NCBI GenBank assembly: GCA_903875225.1
Contig: CAIQVJ010000088.1
Location: 62,001 to 126,000 of the forward strand
Reading direction: 5' to 3'
Length of the DNA: 64,000 bases
Source: an uncultured Pseudomonadota bacterium
GTDB taxonomy: Bacteria; Myxococcota_A; UBA796; SXON01
The translations under genes were made by a program, and so were the position numbers. Below the pieces are notes generated by a model. That model was not told the origin of the DNA, did no database searches, and saw only the letters and a list, made by a program, of their open reading frames with translations. Shown here in pieces: positions 1 through 8,674 of this stretch (its first letter is position 1; every line of letters begins with the position of its first letter).

Positions 1-1296
1 GTCCACGCTGGGTGTGCCGATCGTGACCACCAGATCCGCGTCCGTGCCCGGCGACGTGGGACCGATCGAGACCCGGGGTGCGCTGGGCGCCTGATCCACG
101 TCGATGTCGACGATCGCCGAGGTCGAGAGTCCGTCGCTGTCCATCGCTGTCAGCGTCAGGTGGTGCGGGCCGGGGGAGAGGGAGGGGACCACGGCGTAGA
201 CGTTGCCGGAGGCGTCGGCGGGGGAGGTGTCGAGAACCCCGTCCACGTCGGAGGTCCACTCGAGATCCAGGGCCTCGGGCGAATCCTCGTTGTCCACCAC
301 CACGCCCGACAGCGTGACAGCCTGGTCTTCCCCGTAGATGGCCCCGTCGGTGGGCGTGTCGATGGTGACGATGGGGCCGTCGCCGACGCGCAGTGTGACC
401 GATTGCGAGCAGGAGGCGCCGTCCGTGTCGGTCGCGGAGAGCGTCAGCACGTGGCTCCCTGCCCCGAAGGCGGCCGAGGCTGCGACCTCCCCGGAGCCGT
501 CCACCACGCCGTTCGACAGGCCGACGCCGTTGTCGGCCCACTCGACGGTGAGGGCACCCCCATCCGCGTCCGACACCGTACCGTCGAGCGACACCAGCGA
601 GTCCACCGCGGCGAAGGCCCCGTCGACCGGTGCCACGATCACGCACTCGGGCGCGCGATTGCCCTCCGCCACGTCGAGGACGACACACTCCGTGGATGTA
701 TTGCCCGACTGGTCCGTCGCGGCAAGGCAGCAGGTCTGGGGGCCCGCAGTCAGGAGCGTGGTCTGGGTCTCGCACAGGCCGGTCGCATCCGGTTCGCACG
801 GGATGTCCAGCGCGTTCCCCGCCTCGTCCTCCCAGGCGACGAGCAGGTCGCCAGGTGCATCCTCGGCGTCCGTCACCCGCCCGGAGAAGGTCACCGCGTC
901 CCCCACGCGCAGCGCGTCGTCCGCCGAGGGCGAGAGGATCGTCACCACCGGTGCGGAGCCCGCCGTGATCGTGACCCCGACCGTGGATGTGTCACTCGCG
1001 CCGTCCGGGTCTGCCACCGACAGCACGATGATGTGCTCGCCCGCGTCGAGTGACACATCGCAGGATGTGTCGCCCGACGGCTCCGCCCCGGAGCACTGCT
1101 CTGCGCCATCGATCGTCCAGCGCACGATGAGGGTGCTCACGTCGTCGTCGCCGTCCCCGACCGTCCCGGTCAGCGTGACTGCACCACTGTCGAGCGTCGC
1201 TCCGTCGGTCGGCCAGGTGATCGTTGCGGTGGGCGTCGCGTCGACGTGCTTGATGCCCCCGTCGTTGCAGGCGGCGAGCAGGAGGAGGATGTGCAT
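1..1296 (-). CDS. Ig-like repeat lipoprotein, C-terminus beyond the window
   Basis: An uninterrupted minus-strand frame covers all 432 codons from the ATG to the left edge, so the protein is partial at its C-terminus. It begins MHILLLLAACN, a very short lipoprotein signal with Cys in a LAAC lipobox, implying attachment to a membrane on the periplasmic or outer face. The rest is at least four repeats of about 95 residues, each opening with a strand like TITWPTDGAT, VTILSPSADD, CVIVAPVDGA or VTIDTPTDGA. This is typical of bacterial Ig-like or cadherin-like modules in surface proteins. No catalytic motif is visible, so an adhesive or structural role is inferred. There is no clear Shine-Dalgarno, but the lipobox supports this start. 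It diverges from the Cys-rich lipoprotein gene that follows. Confidence 0.8.
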   Translation of the reverse strand, partial: MHILLLLAACNDGGIKHVDATPTATITWPTDGATLDSGAVTLTGTVGDGDDDVSTLIVRWTIDGAEQCSGAEPSGDTSCDVSLDAGEHIIVLSVADPDGASDTSTVGVTITAGSAPVVTILSPSADDALRVGDAVTFSGRVTDAEDAPGDLLVAWEDEAGNALDIPCEPDATGLCETQTTLLTAGPQTCCLAATDQSGNTSTECVVLDVAEGNRAPECVIVAPVDGAFAAVDSLVSLDGTVSDADGGALTVEWADNGVGLSNGVVDGSGEVAASAAFGAGSHVLTLSATDTDGASCSQSVTLRVGDGPIVTIDTPTDGAIYGEDQAVTLSGVVVDNEDSPEALDLEWTSDVDGVLDTSPADASGNVYAVVPSLSPGPHHLTLTAMDSDGLSTSAIVDIDVDQAPSAPRVSIGPTSPGTDADLVVTIGTPSVD

Positions 1297-1376
1297 CCAT
1301 GAAATCTACACCGGGCGGGCCCCGTCCGCCGCGGCGAGGGCCACCGCGCCTGCGCTCCACGATTACGCTCCCGGGC

Positions 1377-1976
1377 ATGTCGCCTCGCCACCTCGCCGCC
1401 CTGCTCCCCCTGGTCGGTCTGCTCGGGTGCGACCTCGAACACAGCGAGCAGAGGGGCTTCTGCGCGTCGGCCAGCTCAGACCCCGGCCTCTGCGCCAGCC
1501 GCCCCGACTGGTGCATCCCGGACGGCGGCGCCGCGTGCGTCGAGCGCGTGGCGGGTGCCGACTGCAGCGACTGCCGCCCCGCCGCGGAGGCGGACGGCGC
1601 GGCGTGCGTAGCGGCGCCCGGGGTGGCCGCCGACTGGCCGTCCCGGGCGCGCTACGTGAAGGACGGCGCCGTGACCCCGATCGAGGAGTACGACTGGCAG
1701 CACCTGGACCGCGCGAAGGTGGAACCCCTGGTCGGCCGGCGCCCCTCGGAGGCCGAGGTGGAGGCGCTGTCCGATCACGACCGTCGCATGCTCTGCGGCC
1801 GCGGGGCCGGCGGCGATTGGAACGGGCTGCTCCCCGCGCGGTTGGACTGGCGCCCCGAGGAGGGCCGTGCGGCCTGCGTGTACGACGAGGCCTTCTGCAC
1901 GACGATGTGCACGGTACACACCACCCGGTTCCAGTGCATCCCGAAGAACCTGTGCAACGGGGTGATCTGCCTGTGA
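1377..1976 (+). CDS. Cysteine-rich lipoprotein, unknown function
   Basis: A 199-residue protein starting MSPRHLAALLPLVGLLGC, with a lipobox LLGC and Cys18 as the predicted lipidation site. The reading frame stays open further upstream, but that stretch is Pro/Arg-rich and would bury the signal, so the internal ATG is chosen. The mature part carries fourteen further cysteines, in an N-terminal cluster (about residues 29-76) and a C-terminal cluster (about 165-199). A Cys-poor, charged middle separates them. The pattern suggests two disulfide-rich subdomains in an exported protein. I do not recognise a family. It faces the convergent membrane-protein gene downstream. Asp follows the lipidated Cys, which in enterobacteria would favour inner-membrane retention; whether that rule holds here is unknown. 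Confidence 0.75.
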   Translation: MSPRHLAALLPLVGLLGCDLEHSEQRGFCASASSDPGLCASRPDWCIPDGGAACVERVAGADCSDCRPAAEADGAACVAAPGVAADWPSRARYVKDGAVTPIEEYDWQHLDRAKVEPLVGRRPSEAEVEALSDHDRRMLCGRGAGGDWNGLLPARLDWRPEEGRAACVYDEAFCTTMCTVHTTRFQCIPKNLCNGVICL

Positions 1977-2023
1977 CGGGCAGCCCTCCGCCACCCGAAC
2001 CCGACCCGGTCTGGAGTCGCCGG

Positions 2024-2671
2024 CTACCCGGCCGGTGACGGTGCGCGCCTGCGGCCTGGGGCGATCGTGACGATCTGCAGGATCTGGCGCACGCCGTACC
2101 GGGGCTCGTACAGCGGGGCCGTGGCGTCGTACTCCGCGCGGACCCGGCCCCCGACGGGATCGAGCGCGGCGAACTCGGCGTCCTCCTCGGTCGCGACGAT
2201 GCGCAGAACGGTCGCCCCTTGCAGGAGATCGACGTATTTCTGGCGCTCCGCCCTCCCCACGTGAACATGGACGTCGAAGGGCTGGGCGAGGTCGACCCGG
2301 GCGTGTGGGGCGGCCAGCACCCCGCCGTCCAGCACCAGCCGTCCCGCCGGGAAGTAGCGCCAGGAGGACAGCGAGGTGAACGTCCCCACCATGCCGCACG
2401 GGATCACCCACAGGAGGAGGGAGTCATCGATCGCCATCACCACGGCGCCCAGGGCCGCAGGCCCGAAGAGGGCGGCAAGCACCGCCAGGCCGCTCTGCGG
2501 AGCGAGCGGGATGGAGAAGGCGCCGACTCCCACGAGCGCGTCGACGCGACGCCTGGTGTACCAGCTCTCGAACCAGTAGATCGCGATCGTCCCGCCGATG
2601 ATCGCCGCGAACTCCCCCGCCAGAAACAGGAGTTCGCCCTGCCCTCCGGTCACAGGTGGCCCCCGGAGCAT
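2024..2671 (-). CDS. Small integral membrane protein, unknown
   Basis: About 215 residues from the chosen ATG (MLRGPPVTGGQGELLFLAGEF). The frame extends upstream, but only as Arg/Pro-rich sequence without hydrophobic character. Three hydrophobic segments lie in the first half: about 13-33, 47-70 and 72-98. They are followed by a soluble C-terminal domain of about 110 residues rich in beta-forming sequence (for example RQKYVDLLQGATVLRIV). No family was recognised. It lies about 180 bases downstream of the efflux permease on the same strand and could be co-transcribed with it, but no functional link is visible. Confidence 0.6.
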   Translation of the reverse strand: MLRGPPVTGGQGELLFLAGEFAAIIGGTIAIYWFESWYTRRRVDALVGVGAFSIPLAPQSGLAVLAALFGPAALGAVVMAIDDSLLLWVIPCGMVGTFTSLSSWRYFPAGRLVLDGGVLAAPHARVDLAQPFDVHVHVGRAERQKYVDLLQGATVLRIVATEEDAEFAALDPVGGRVRAEYDATAPLYEPRYGVRQILQIVTIAPGRRRAPSPAG

Positions 2672-2850
2672 CCGGACGCACGTCGGGTGCAGTGGCCGGC
2701 GGAGGAGCGGAAGGCGGGCCGGTCTTTCAGTGCGGGCACCGGGGTAGCGTACACCCGGCCGGCGCCCGCGGGCAACCGTCGCGCGGCCACCTGCTCGCGC
2801 GCCAGGCCGAGCGGGCACATGAGGGCCGCTCGGGACGCGATTCCAGCGAG

Positions 2851-4050
2851 TCACTCATGCCGCAGCGCCTCGATCGGGTCGAGCCGCGCCGCGCGGCGGG
2901 CGGGGAAGTAGCCGAAGGCGATGCCGACGGTGGCGGACACCGCGAACGCGAGGAACACCACCTCGGGGTCCACCACCAGCGGCAGGTGCAGCCCGCGCGC
3001 CACGAGCATCGAGGCCCCGATGCCGACGATCACGCCTGCCGTTCCCCCGATCGACGCGAGCACCACCGCCTCGACGAGGAACTGGTTCAGCACGTCGCGG
3101 CCCGTCGCGCCGATCGCGAGCCGGATGCCGATCTCCCGGGTCCGCTCGGTCACCGAGACCAGCATGATGTTCATGATCCCGATGCCCCCCACCAGCAGGC
3201 TGATAGCGGCGACCGCTCCGAGAAAGGCCGTCAGGATCGTCGAGATGCGGTCGATGATCCCCATCGCCTCCGCCATGTCGCGCACGAAGAAGTCGGGGTC
3301 GGCGCCCGCGGCCACGTGCCGTCGCACCCGCATGACCGCCTCCACCTCGCGCTGCACGTCCTGGGAGTCGGCTCCGTCTGCGGCAGACACGAGGATGGTC
3401 GCCACGTCGCGGTTGCCCGTGATCCTCCGCTGCACCGTGGCCAACGGCACCACGACGAGGTCGTCCTGGTCCTGGCCGAACGTGTTCTCGCCCTTCCGCC
3501 CCAGCGTGCCGACCACCCGGCAGTCCAACTTTCCCACGCGGATGTCCAACCCGAGCGGGGACTGGGCCCCGAACAGCTCCGTCACCACGGTGGCCCCGAG
3601 CACGCACACGCCTGCTCCCGAGGCAAGCTCACCGGGAACGAAGGAGCGACCGGCCTCGATGGTCCAACCCATCGCGGGAAACCAGTCGCTCGTCACACCG
3701 TACACGGTGGTCCGCCAGCCCTGGTCGCCACGCACCGCCCGCAGCGGGCGGGCGGCGATGGGCGCGACCTGGGCGACACCGGCGATCTGGGCGAGCGCGC
3801 GAGCGTCCTCCTCCCGAAAGGGGGCTGCCGAACCGCGACCGCCGGGCCCCTCGTTTCCCGGTACCACGAACAACAGGTTGTGACCGAACGATTGGAGGTC
3901 GCCCTCGATGCGCTTCGTGGCGCCGCGCCCAAGCGCCACCAAACAGATGACGGCGGCGACCCCAATCAACATCCCCAACGACGTGAGCGCGGTCCTCGAC
4001 TTGTTCCGACCCAGCTGGCGGAGGGCGAGCCCGATGCTGCTCGCGATCAC
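2851..4050 (-). CDS. MacB-type ABC transporter permease
   Basis: A 399-residue FtsX/MacB-family permease. It has the expected topology: one N-terminal transmembrane helix (about 20-42, SLGMLIGVAAVICLVALG), a periplasmic domain of about 230 residues, and three C-terminal helices (about 270-385). The conserved core GGIGIMNIMLVSVTERTREI and the terminal YFPARRAARLDPIEALR are hallmarks of the family. In E. coli MacB the ATPase and permease are one chain; here they are separate genes that overlap by ATGA. With the adaptor gene upstream they should form a tripartite efflux or lipoprotein/toxin export machine needing a TolC-like outer-membrane channel, which is not encoded nearby. The substrate is unknown. 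Confidence 0.93.
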   Translation of the reverse strand: MIASSIGLALRQLGRNKSRTALTSLGMLIGVAAVICLVALGRGATKRIEGDLQSFGHNLLFVVPGNEGPGGRGSAAPFREEDARALAQIAGVAQVAPIAARPLRAVRGDQGWRTTVYGVTSDWFPAMGWTIEAGRSFVPGELASGAGVCVLGATVVTELFGAQSPLGLDIRVGKLDCRVVGTLGRKGENTFGQDQDDLVVVPLATVQRRITGNRDVATILVSAADGADSQDVQREVEAVMRVRRHVAAGADPDFFVRDMAEAMGIIDRISTILTAFLGAVAAISLLVGGIGIMNIMLVSVTERTREIGIRLAIGATGRDVLNQFLVEAVVLASIGGTAGVIVGIGASMLVARGLHLPLVVDPEVVFLAFAVSATVGIAFGYFPARRAARLDPIEALRHE

Positions 4051-4730
4051 GCGCTGCCCTCCTCAATCTGCCCGTCCCGAAAACGCACGATGCGGGAGGC
4101 GTAGCTGGCCATCTCGGGTTCGTGGGTGACCATCACGATGGTGATGCCGCGGTCCCGGTTGAGTCGGGAGAGGAGCTGGAGGATCTCGTGACTGCGCGCT
4201 GAGTCGAGGTTGCCTGTGGGCTCGTCGGCCAGGATCACCGCCGGTTCGGTGACGATCGCGCGCGAGAGCGCCACGCGCTGCTGCTGCCCGCCAGACAGTT
4301 CGCTGGGAAGGTGCATCTCCCAGCCGGACAGGCCGACGTCGGCCAGCGCCTGACGCGCACGCTCCCTTCGCTCGGCGATGCTCACCCCCCGGTAGGCGAG
4401 GGGCATCTCGACGTTCTCCAGCGCCGTCGTGCGCGGCAGCAGGTTGTAGCTCTGGAAGACGAAGCCGAGCCAGTGCCGGCGCAGGAGCGCGCGCTGCTCC
4501 CCGTCGAGCGTGTTCACCACGCGGTCAAGGAACCGGTAGGTCCCTGCCGTCGGCGTGTCGAGGCAGCCCAGCACGTTCAGGCAGGTCGACTTTCCCGAGC
4601 CGGACGGTCCCATGAACGCGACGAACTCGCGCTGGTCGATGCTCACGTCGATGTTCGCCAGCGCATGGACGGCTGCATCGCCCGTTCCGTACACGCGGTC
4701 GACGTCGTCGAGCGTCATCAGCGCAGTCAC
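4047..4730 (-). CDS. MacB/LolD-type ABC transporter ATPase
   Basis: A 227-residue nucleotide-binding subunit. It carries Walker [10 protein letters not shown] (41-49), Q-loop Q93, signature LSGGQQQR (about 145-152), Walker [10 protein letters not shown] (about 165-173) and the switch histidine in VTHEPE (about 203). The start is taken as GTG because it overlaps the stop of the adaptor gene as GTGA; a longer open frame upstream would lie inside that gene. It overlaps the permease start as ATGA, so adaptor, ATPase and permease are translationally coupled. The sequence is closest in style to the MacB/LolD subgroup, which drives mechanotransmission rather than substrate passage through the membrane. 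Confidence 0.95.
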   Translation of the reverse strand: MTALMTLDDVDRVYGTGDAAVHALANIDVSIDQREFVAFMGPSGSGKSTCLNVLGCLDTPTAGTYRFLDRVVNTLDGEQRALLRRHWLGFVFQSYNLLPRTTALENVEMPLAYRGVSIAERRERARQALADVGLSGWEMHLPSELSGGQQQRVALSRAIVTEPAVILADEPTGNLDSARSHEILQLLSRLNRDRGITIVMVTHEPEMASYASRIVRFRDGQIEEGSA

Positions 4731-5974
4731 GGCGTCGCCACGCCGCGGCTGACGACTACGGCGTCGCCGGGCTGGATCTCCCCTGTCACCGCCTGGCGCA
4801 CGCCGTCCGTCGGGCCGAGCTTCACCAGGAGGGGGTGTGGTTCGCCTCCCTCCAGCCGCCACAGGCGACCCTCCCCGGGGCCGGGCTCCACGAGATCGGC
4901 GGGCAGGTCCTTCGGGGCGAACCGGAGCGCGGCGAGGGGCACCGTGAGGGAGTTGGGATGGACGGCGGCGGAGATCCGGGCGGTGGCCGTCATGCCCGGG
5001 AGCAGGGCGCCGTCGGGATTACGCACGAGCAGCTCGGCGAGGTAGGTCACGACCCCGCTGTTGGTGCGGGGCGCGATGTGCACCTTGGAGACCGTGGCCG
5101 GGAAGTCGCGGTCAGGCCAGGCGGAGACCGCAAAGGTCGCCGACTGGCCGGCATGCACCTGTGGAACGTCGGCCTCGTCGACATCGACCTCCACCAGCAG
5201 TTCGTCGAGGCTCGCCGCGACCTGGAACAGCGTGACGGCCTGGAGTGCGGCGACGACGGACTGCCCGGGATCGATGTTCCGCTCGAGGATCACGCCGGCG
5301 ATCGGCGAGCGGACCGTCGCGCGATCCAGGTTGGCGGTCGTGACAGCCAGCCGGGTTCGGGCAGCCTGGAGTTGGGCCCGCACCCCCGACCGGGCCGCCG
5401 TGGATTGGTCCCGGGTCGCCAGGGCCTGCTCGGCATCTGCGGGCGGAACTGCGTTCCCGGCGAGCAGGCTGCTGGCCCGGGTGGCCCCCTGCTGTGCCAT
5501 GCGCTCGACGAAGCCCGCCTGCGAGAGGGATGCTTCGAGGGCCTTGACCTGCGCGCGTGCCTCGTCCCGCTGGAGCTGCAACAGTTCGGTGTCGAGCCGT
5601 AGCAGGGGCTGGTCCACCGTCACCGGGTCATTCTCCGCCACGAGCACCTCCTCGACGATGCCCGACTGTTGCGAGCCGACGGCGACCACCTCGCGCGGCT
5701 GCACGGTGCCCACCGCCGTCACTCGCACGGCGAGATCCCCGGTCTCGACGGCCTCGGTCTTCCACTGCGTGGGCGCCGAGCGCAGTCCGACCAACCCCGC
5801 CGTCGCAGCTGCTATGGCCAGGAGGAGCGCTCCGATCCAGACCATTCGACGCGCGCGCCTGCGCCGCTTCGGCTGTACGTCGAGGACGGCGTGGAGCTGC
5901 TCTGAGCTGGGGAGGACGGTCACGCTTCCAGGCGCTGCAAGAGGCACGCCAGCGGGCCCGTAGACACCGAACAA
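4727..5974 (-). CDS. MacA-like periplasmic adaptor (HlyD/MFP family)
   Basis: A 415-residue membrane-fusion protein. A basic stretch (KRRRRARRM, about 36-44) precedes a single transmembrane helix (about 46-66). Then come a first lipoyl half (GDLAVRVTAVGTVQPREV), an alpha-helical hairpin rich in Ala, Gln and Glu (about 130-210), the second lipoyl half (ATVRSPIAGVILERN), a beta-barrel, and a membrane-proximal domain. The order matches MacA. Its partners are the ATPase and permease immediately downstream, so the operon order is adaptor-ATPase-permease. The N-terminal 35 residues before the basic patch are poorly conserved in character, and a GTG about 17 codons in is an alternative start. Confidence 0.93.
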   Translation of the reverse strand: MFGVYGPAGVPLAAPGSVTVLPSSEQLHAVLDVQPKRRRRARRMVWIGALLLAIAAATAGLVGLRSAPTQWKTEAVETGDLAVRVTAVGTVQPREVVAVGSQQSGIVEEVLVAENDPVTVDQPLLRLDTELLQLQRDEARAQVKALEASLSQAGFVERMAQQGATRASSLLAGNAVPPADAEQALATRDQSTAARSGVRAQLQAARTRLAVTTANLDRATVRSPIAGVILERNIDPGQSVVAALQAVTLFQVAASLDELLVEVDVDEADVPQVHAGQSATFAVSAWPDRDFPATVSKVHIAPRTNSGVVTYLAELLVRNPDGALLPGMTATARISAAVHPNSLTVPLAALRFAPKDLPADLVEPGPGEGRLWRLEGGEPHPLLVKLGPTDGVRQAVTGEIQPGDAVVVSRGVATP

Positions 5975-6067
5975 GCTTGACGATTCTGGATGCGTCCCGT
6001 GCCGGGTGTGCGGTTGCCCACGCCAGAGCGGGCGCAGCCACCCAACGCCGGTGTCGGCGCGGGAGGA

Positions 6068-6196
6068 TCAGTCCCTGCTGCCCGTGAACGCGATGCTCTG
6101 GGGATCGTAGGTGAGCGAGAGCTGGTCGCCGGTGAGCGTGAACGCGCCATCGGTCCAGGCCTCGGCCTCCTTCACGCTGTTCCCGGAGACCCGGCG
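6068..6196 (-). pseudogene. Possible remnant of a protein C-terminus
   Basis: Right after the stop of the next lipoprotein gene, in another frame on the same strand, lies an open stretch ending in TGA. It reads like a beta-rich C-terminus (GAFTLTGDQLSLTYDPQ, then IAFTGSRD). It has no start codon of its own. It may be a decayed gene end or the frameshifted tail of the neighbouring gene. The remaining roughly 90 bases up to the adaptor gene show nothing recognisable. Confidence 0.3.
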
Positions 6197-6197
6197 C

Positions 6198-7238
6198 TCA
6201 GTAGGTCGTCCGCACGCAGTCGAACGTGAGCGGGGTCGCGTCGCCCTCCAACTGAAGGAGGTCGAAGTCCTGGGGCTCGATCCCGACGAGCGCGTGGGAG
6301 TCGAAGAGATCTGCCCACTTTGCGGTCGTGTGGGTGTCCGCCTGGGCGGTCAGCGCGATGTTGCCGCCGTCGGCCAGCACCATGCCGTACTTCTGCAGCG
6401 ATCGGACGACGACGAGCGCGTCGGGATCGGTGATCCGGGAGGTGTCGAAGTCCGCCTTGAGCCGCAGCCGCGCGCCGTAGGGAACGGCCTCGGTGCCCCC
6501 ACCGCCCGCGTTGGTCGCGTGGGTTGCGGGCGCGAAGAACTGGCCATCGCGGATGCTCTCGTTCGGCAGGATGAACCGGATCGCGTGGTCGATCGCGCCC
6601 GCGGCCACCTCATCTGCGCTGAACAGCAGCGGCGCGATCGGGTAGCCGGCGGCGTCTGCGCTCGAACACTGCTCCCCCCGCCCGTCCGCCCCGTACACCC
6701 GCGACATGTCCCACGCCGCGAGGCAACCTCCGGAGAACGTTCCGCTGTCATCGACGTTCGCCCGCCACATCTCGTACAGGCGCATGTCGTCGCGGTCCTC
6801 TACGAGCAGGTGGCAGTCGCCCCCGTTGGTGCAGGCGTAGCCGGTCTCCCCCTCCACGTTCCCGCCCTCGGGGAGCGGCACGGGCACCTGATCGCAGTCG
6901 GGCGAGTAGAAGTCGCTGGTGGGCGTGAAGTCCTGCTTCGGCGTCGAAGCGTCCGCCTGCAGCACGTCGAGGGAGAAGTCGATCTGGAAGCGCCCGTTGC
7001 CCCAACCAGCCGCCTGGAGCGAGCCGATCACGGTCGCCGAGCTGGCATCGACGGGGGTGCCCGTCACCTCCTGGTACCAGGGCGCGGCGTCGGGGAAGTA
7101 GTGGCCATCGGCGACATCTGCGTCGGTGTCGGAGTCCGTGTCGGAGTCCGTGTCGGCGTCGGCCTGGGCCACGTTCGAGTCGTCGGCGTGCTTGCCGGTG
7201 CAGGCGAGGAGGGAGAGGGCGAGCAGGAGGGTGGACAT
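6198..7238 (-). CDS. Secreted lipoprotein with Asp/Thr linker, unknown function
   Basis: A 346-residue protein starting MSTLLLALSLLACTGK, with lipobox SLLAC. An acidic linker of about 18 residues ([19 protein letters not shown]) follows, then a globular domain of about 290 residues with several cysteines. The C-terminal half contains AIRFILPN, PYGARLRLKADFD and LQKYGMVLADGG. From memory these resemble a family of secreted bacterial proteins of unknown function with a basic 'RLKA..D' and 'YGM..AD.G' signature. No catalytic assignment can be made. The internal ATG is chosen over a longer frame because it gives a textbook lipoprotein signal. It follows another acidic-linker lipoprotein with a 35-base gap and may share its transcript. 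Confidence 0.8.
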   Translation of the reverse strand: MSTLLLALSLLACTGKHADDSNVAQADADTDSDTDSDTDADVADGHYFPDAAPWYQEVTGTPVDASSATVIGSLQAAGWGNGRFQIDFSLDVLQADASTPKQDFTPTSDFYSPDCDQVPVPLPEGGNVEGETGYACTNGGDCHLLVEDRDDMRLYEMWRANVDDSGTFSGGCLAAWDMSRVYGADGRGEQCSSADAAGYPIAPLLFSADEVAAGAIDHAIRFILPNESIRDGQFFAPATHATNAGGGGTEAVPYGARLRLKADFDTSRITDPDALVVVRSLQKYGMVLADGGNIALTAQADTHTTAKWADLFDSHALVGIEPQDFDLLQLEGDATPLTFDCVRTTY

Positions 7239-7273
7239 CCCACCCGGGTATCCGACGGTGCGGCCGGGGCCCA

Positions 7274-8599
7274 TCAGGGTTCGAGCGCATCCGTCGGGGC
7301 TGGGTCGGGTGTGAACGGCACCGCCACGTCCAGGGTGACATAGGCATCGTCGCTCACCAGGGTCGCCTCGCTCTGCACCACGGGCTCACCGGCGCCGGGG
7401 TCGTCGACCGCACCGGTGTGGCCCGAGATGATGAACGGCGAGAGCGTGGTGAAGGCGAGGCCGCTCCCGGACAGCAGCACGCCCGCTCGTTCGTAGCCAT
7501 CGATCGTGACCCGGTCTGCGCTCCCGGTGAAGGCGTCGGTCTGGTAGGGCCCATTTGCGGGGTCATCGGACACGACGATGCCGTCCCCGCTGGTGTCCTC
7601 GCTCCCCGGCAGCTTCGCCCCGAGGGTGTCCGACACCGTCACGTCCGCGAGCTCGACGACGGATGCCCCCAGCCCGAAGAGCCCAGCATCCGCGTTGCCG
7701 GACAGGGTGGCGAACTGGATGCTCACGCTGGCGCGCTCCTGCACCATGATCCCGCGACCGAACTCCCCGTTGACGTCGACGGACGTCCCCGTCACCCGTA
7801 CGTCGTTCATGGTGGCCGAGGCGTCCATCCCGGTGACCACGATCCCGTCCTCGGTTGCGCCGGTGACCTCCACGTCGTCCATGGCAACGAGCGCGTTCTG
7901 GACCTGGATCCCGAAGCCCCCCGCGTCCCCATTGACGAGCGGGTCGGTGACCACCACGTGGGAGAACGCCGCAGTGGTCGCCACCCCGTCGATGATGATG
8001 CCCACATTCCGATTGCCGATCGCCTCGATGTCCGTGAGCGTGACGGTCGCACCCTGCCAGACCCAGAGCCCGCGCTTGCCGCCGGAGAGGGTCAACCCGC
8101 GCAGGTCCACGCCGGACGCCTCCGACACCTTGATCACGGGGCTCGTCGTGCCGACCGCCTCGATGGTCACCTCGGCGGCGCTGCAGCCCTGGATGGCCAG
8201 ACCATCGTCCCCCTGGGCGCTCGAGAGATCGAGGAAGGAGGAGTAGGTGGTGCCCGGCCAGACCGCGATCAGCCTGGACGCCCCCTTCTGCCGGGATGCG
8301 GTCAGCGCGTCGTCCAGGGTCTGGAACGGGTGGGCGCCGGATCCGTCCCCGCCGGAGTCCGCCCCCGCCCACACGTGGATCGCACCGTCCACCTGGGCGC
8401 TGTCGATGTCGCCCCAGGTCCCGCCCGCGCAGGGCGGCGCGACCGCATCGGTGTCGGTGTCCGAGTCGGTGTCCGCATCCGAGTCGGCGTCGGTGTCGGT
8501 GTCGGTGTCCGCATCGGACGCGGTGTCATCGGAGCTGTCGACCGGCTTGTCCGTGCAGGCCAGCAGGGGGAGCAGGAGGGCGAGGAGCGCGTTTCGCAT
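7274..8599 (-). CDS. Beta-helix lipoprotein with Asp/Thr linker
   Basis: A 441-residue protein: signal MRNALLALLLPLLACTDK (lipobox LLAC), an acidic linker (about 27-52) of alternating Asp with Thr, Ala or Ser, then a right-handed parallel beta-helix. The helix entry is recognisable from DGSGAHPFQTLDDALTASR, a form of the 'G.G..PF.TI..AL..A' motif of pectate-lyase-like and NosD-like proteins. It continues in coils of about 22-24 residues (GIIIDGVATTAAFSHVVV, GIQVQNALVAMDDVEV, GIVVTGMDASATMNDVRV). The role is probably an extracellular carbohydrate-binding or scaffold protein. No lyase catalytic residues could be identified. Confidence 0.85.
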   Translation of the reverse strand: MRNALLALLLPLLACTDKPVDSSDDTASDADTDTDTDADSDADTDSDTDTDAVAPPCAGGTWGDIDSAQVDGAIHVWAGADSGGDGSGAHPFQTLDDALTASRQKGASRLIAVWPGTTYSSFLDLSSAQGDDGLAIQGCSAAEVTIEAVGTTSPVIKVSEASGVDLRGLTLSGGKRGLWVWQGATVTLTDIEAIGNRNVGIIIDGVATTAAFSHVVVTDPLVNGDAGGFGIQVQNALVAMDDVEVTGATEDGIVVTGMDASATMNDVRVTGTSVDVNGEFGRGIMVQERASVSIQFATLSGNADAGLFGLGASVVELADVTVSDTLGAKLPGSEDTSGDGIVVSDDPANGPYQTDAFTGSADRVTIDGYERAGVLLSGSGLAFTTLSPFIISGHTGAVDDPGAGEPVVQSEATLVSDDAYVTLDVAVPFTPDPAPTDALEP

Positions 8600-8674
8600 C
8601 GTTGGAATCCCGGGGGGAAGGAAGCAAATGGCCAATGGGTGTTGTAACCGGCCCGCAGCGTCGGACATCGCCGG

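Noticed and set aside
2672-2854. N-terminal extension of the membrane-protein gene
   Set aside because: Arg/Pro-rich, no hydrophobic segment, and it would start within the permease 3' end; the internal ATG is better.
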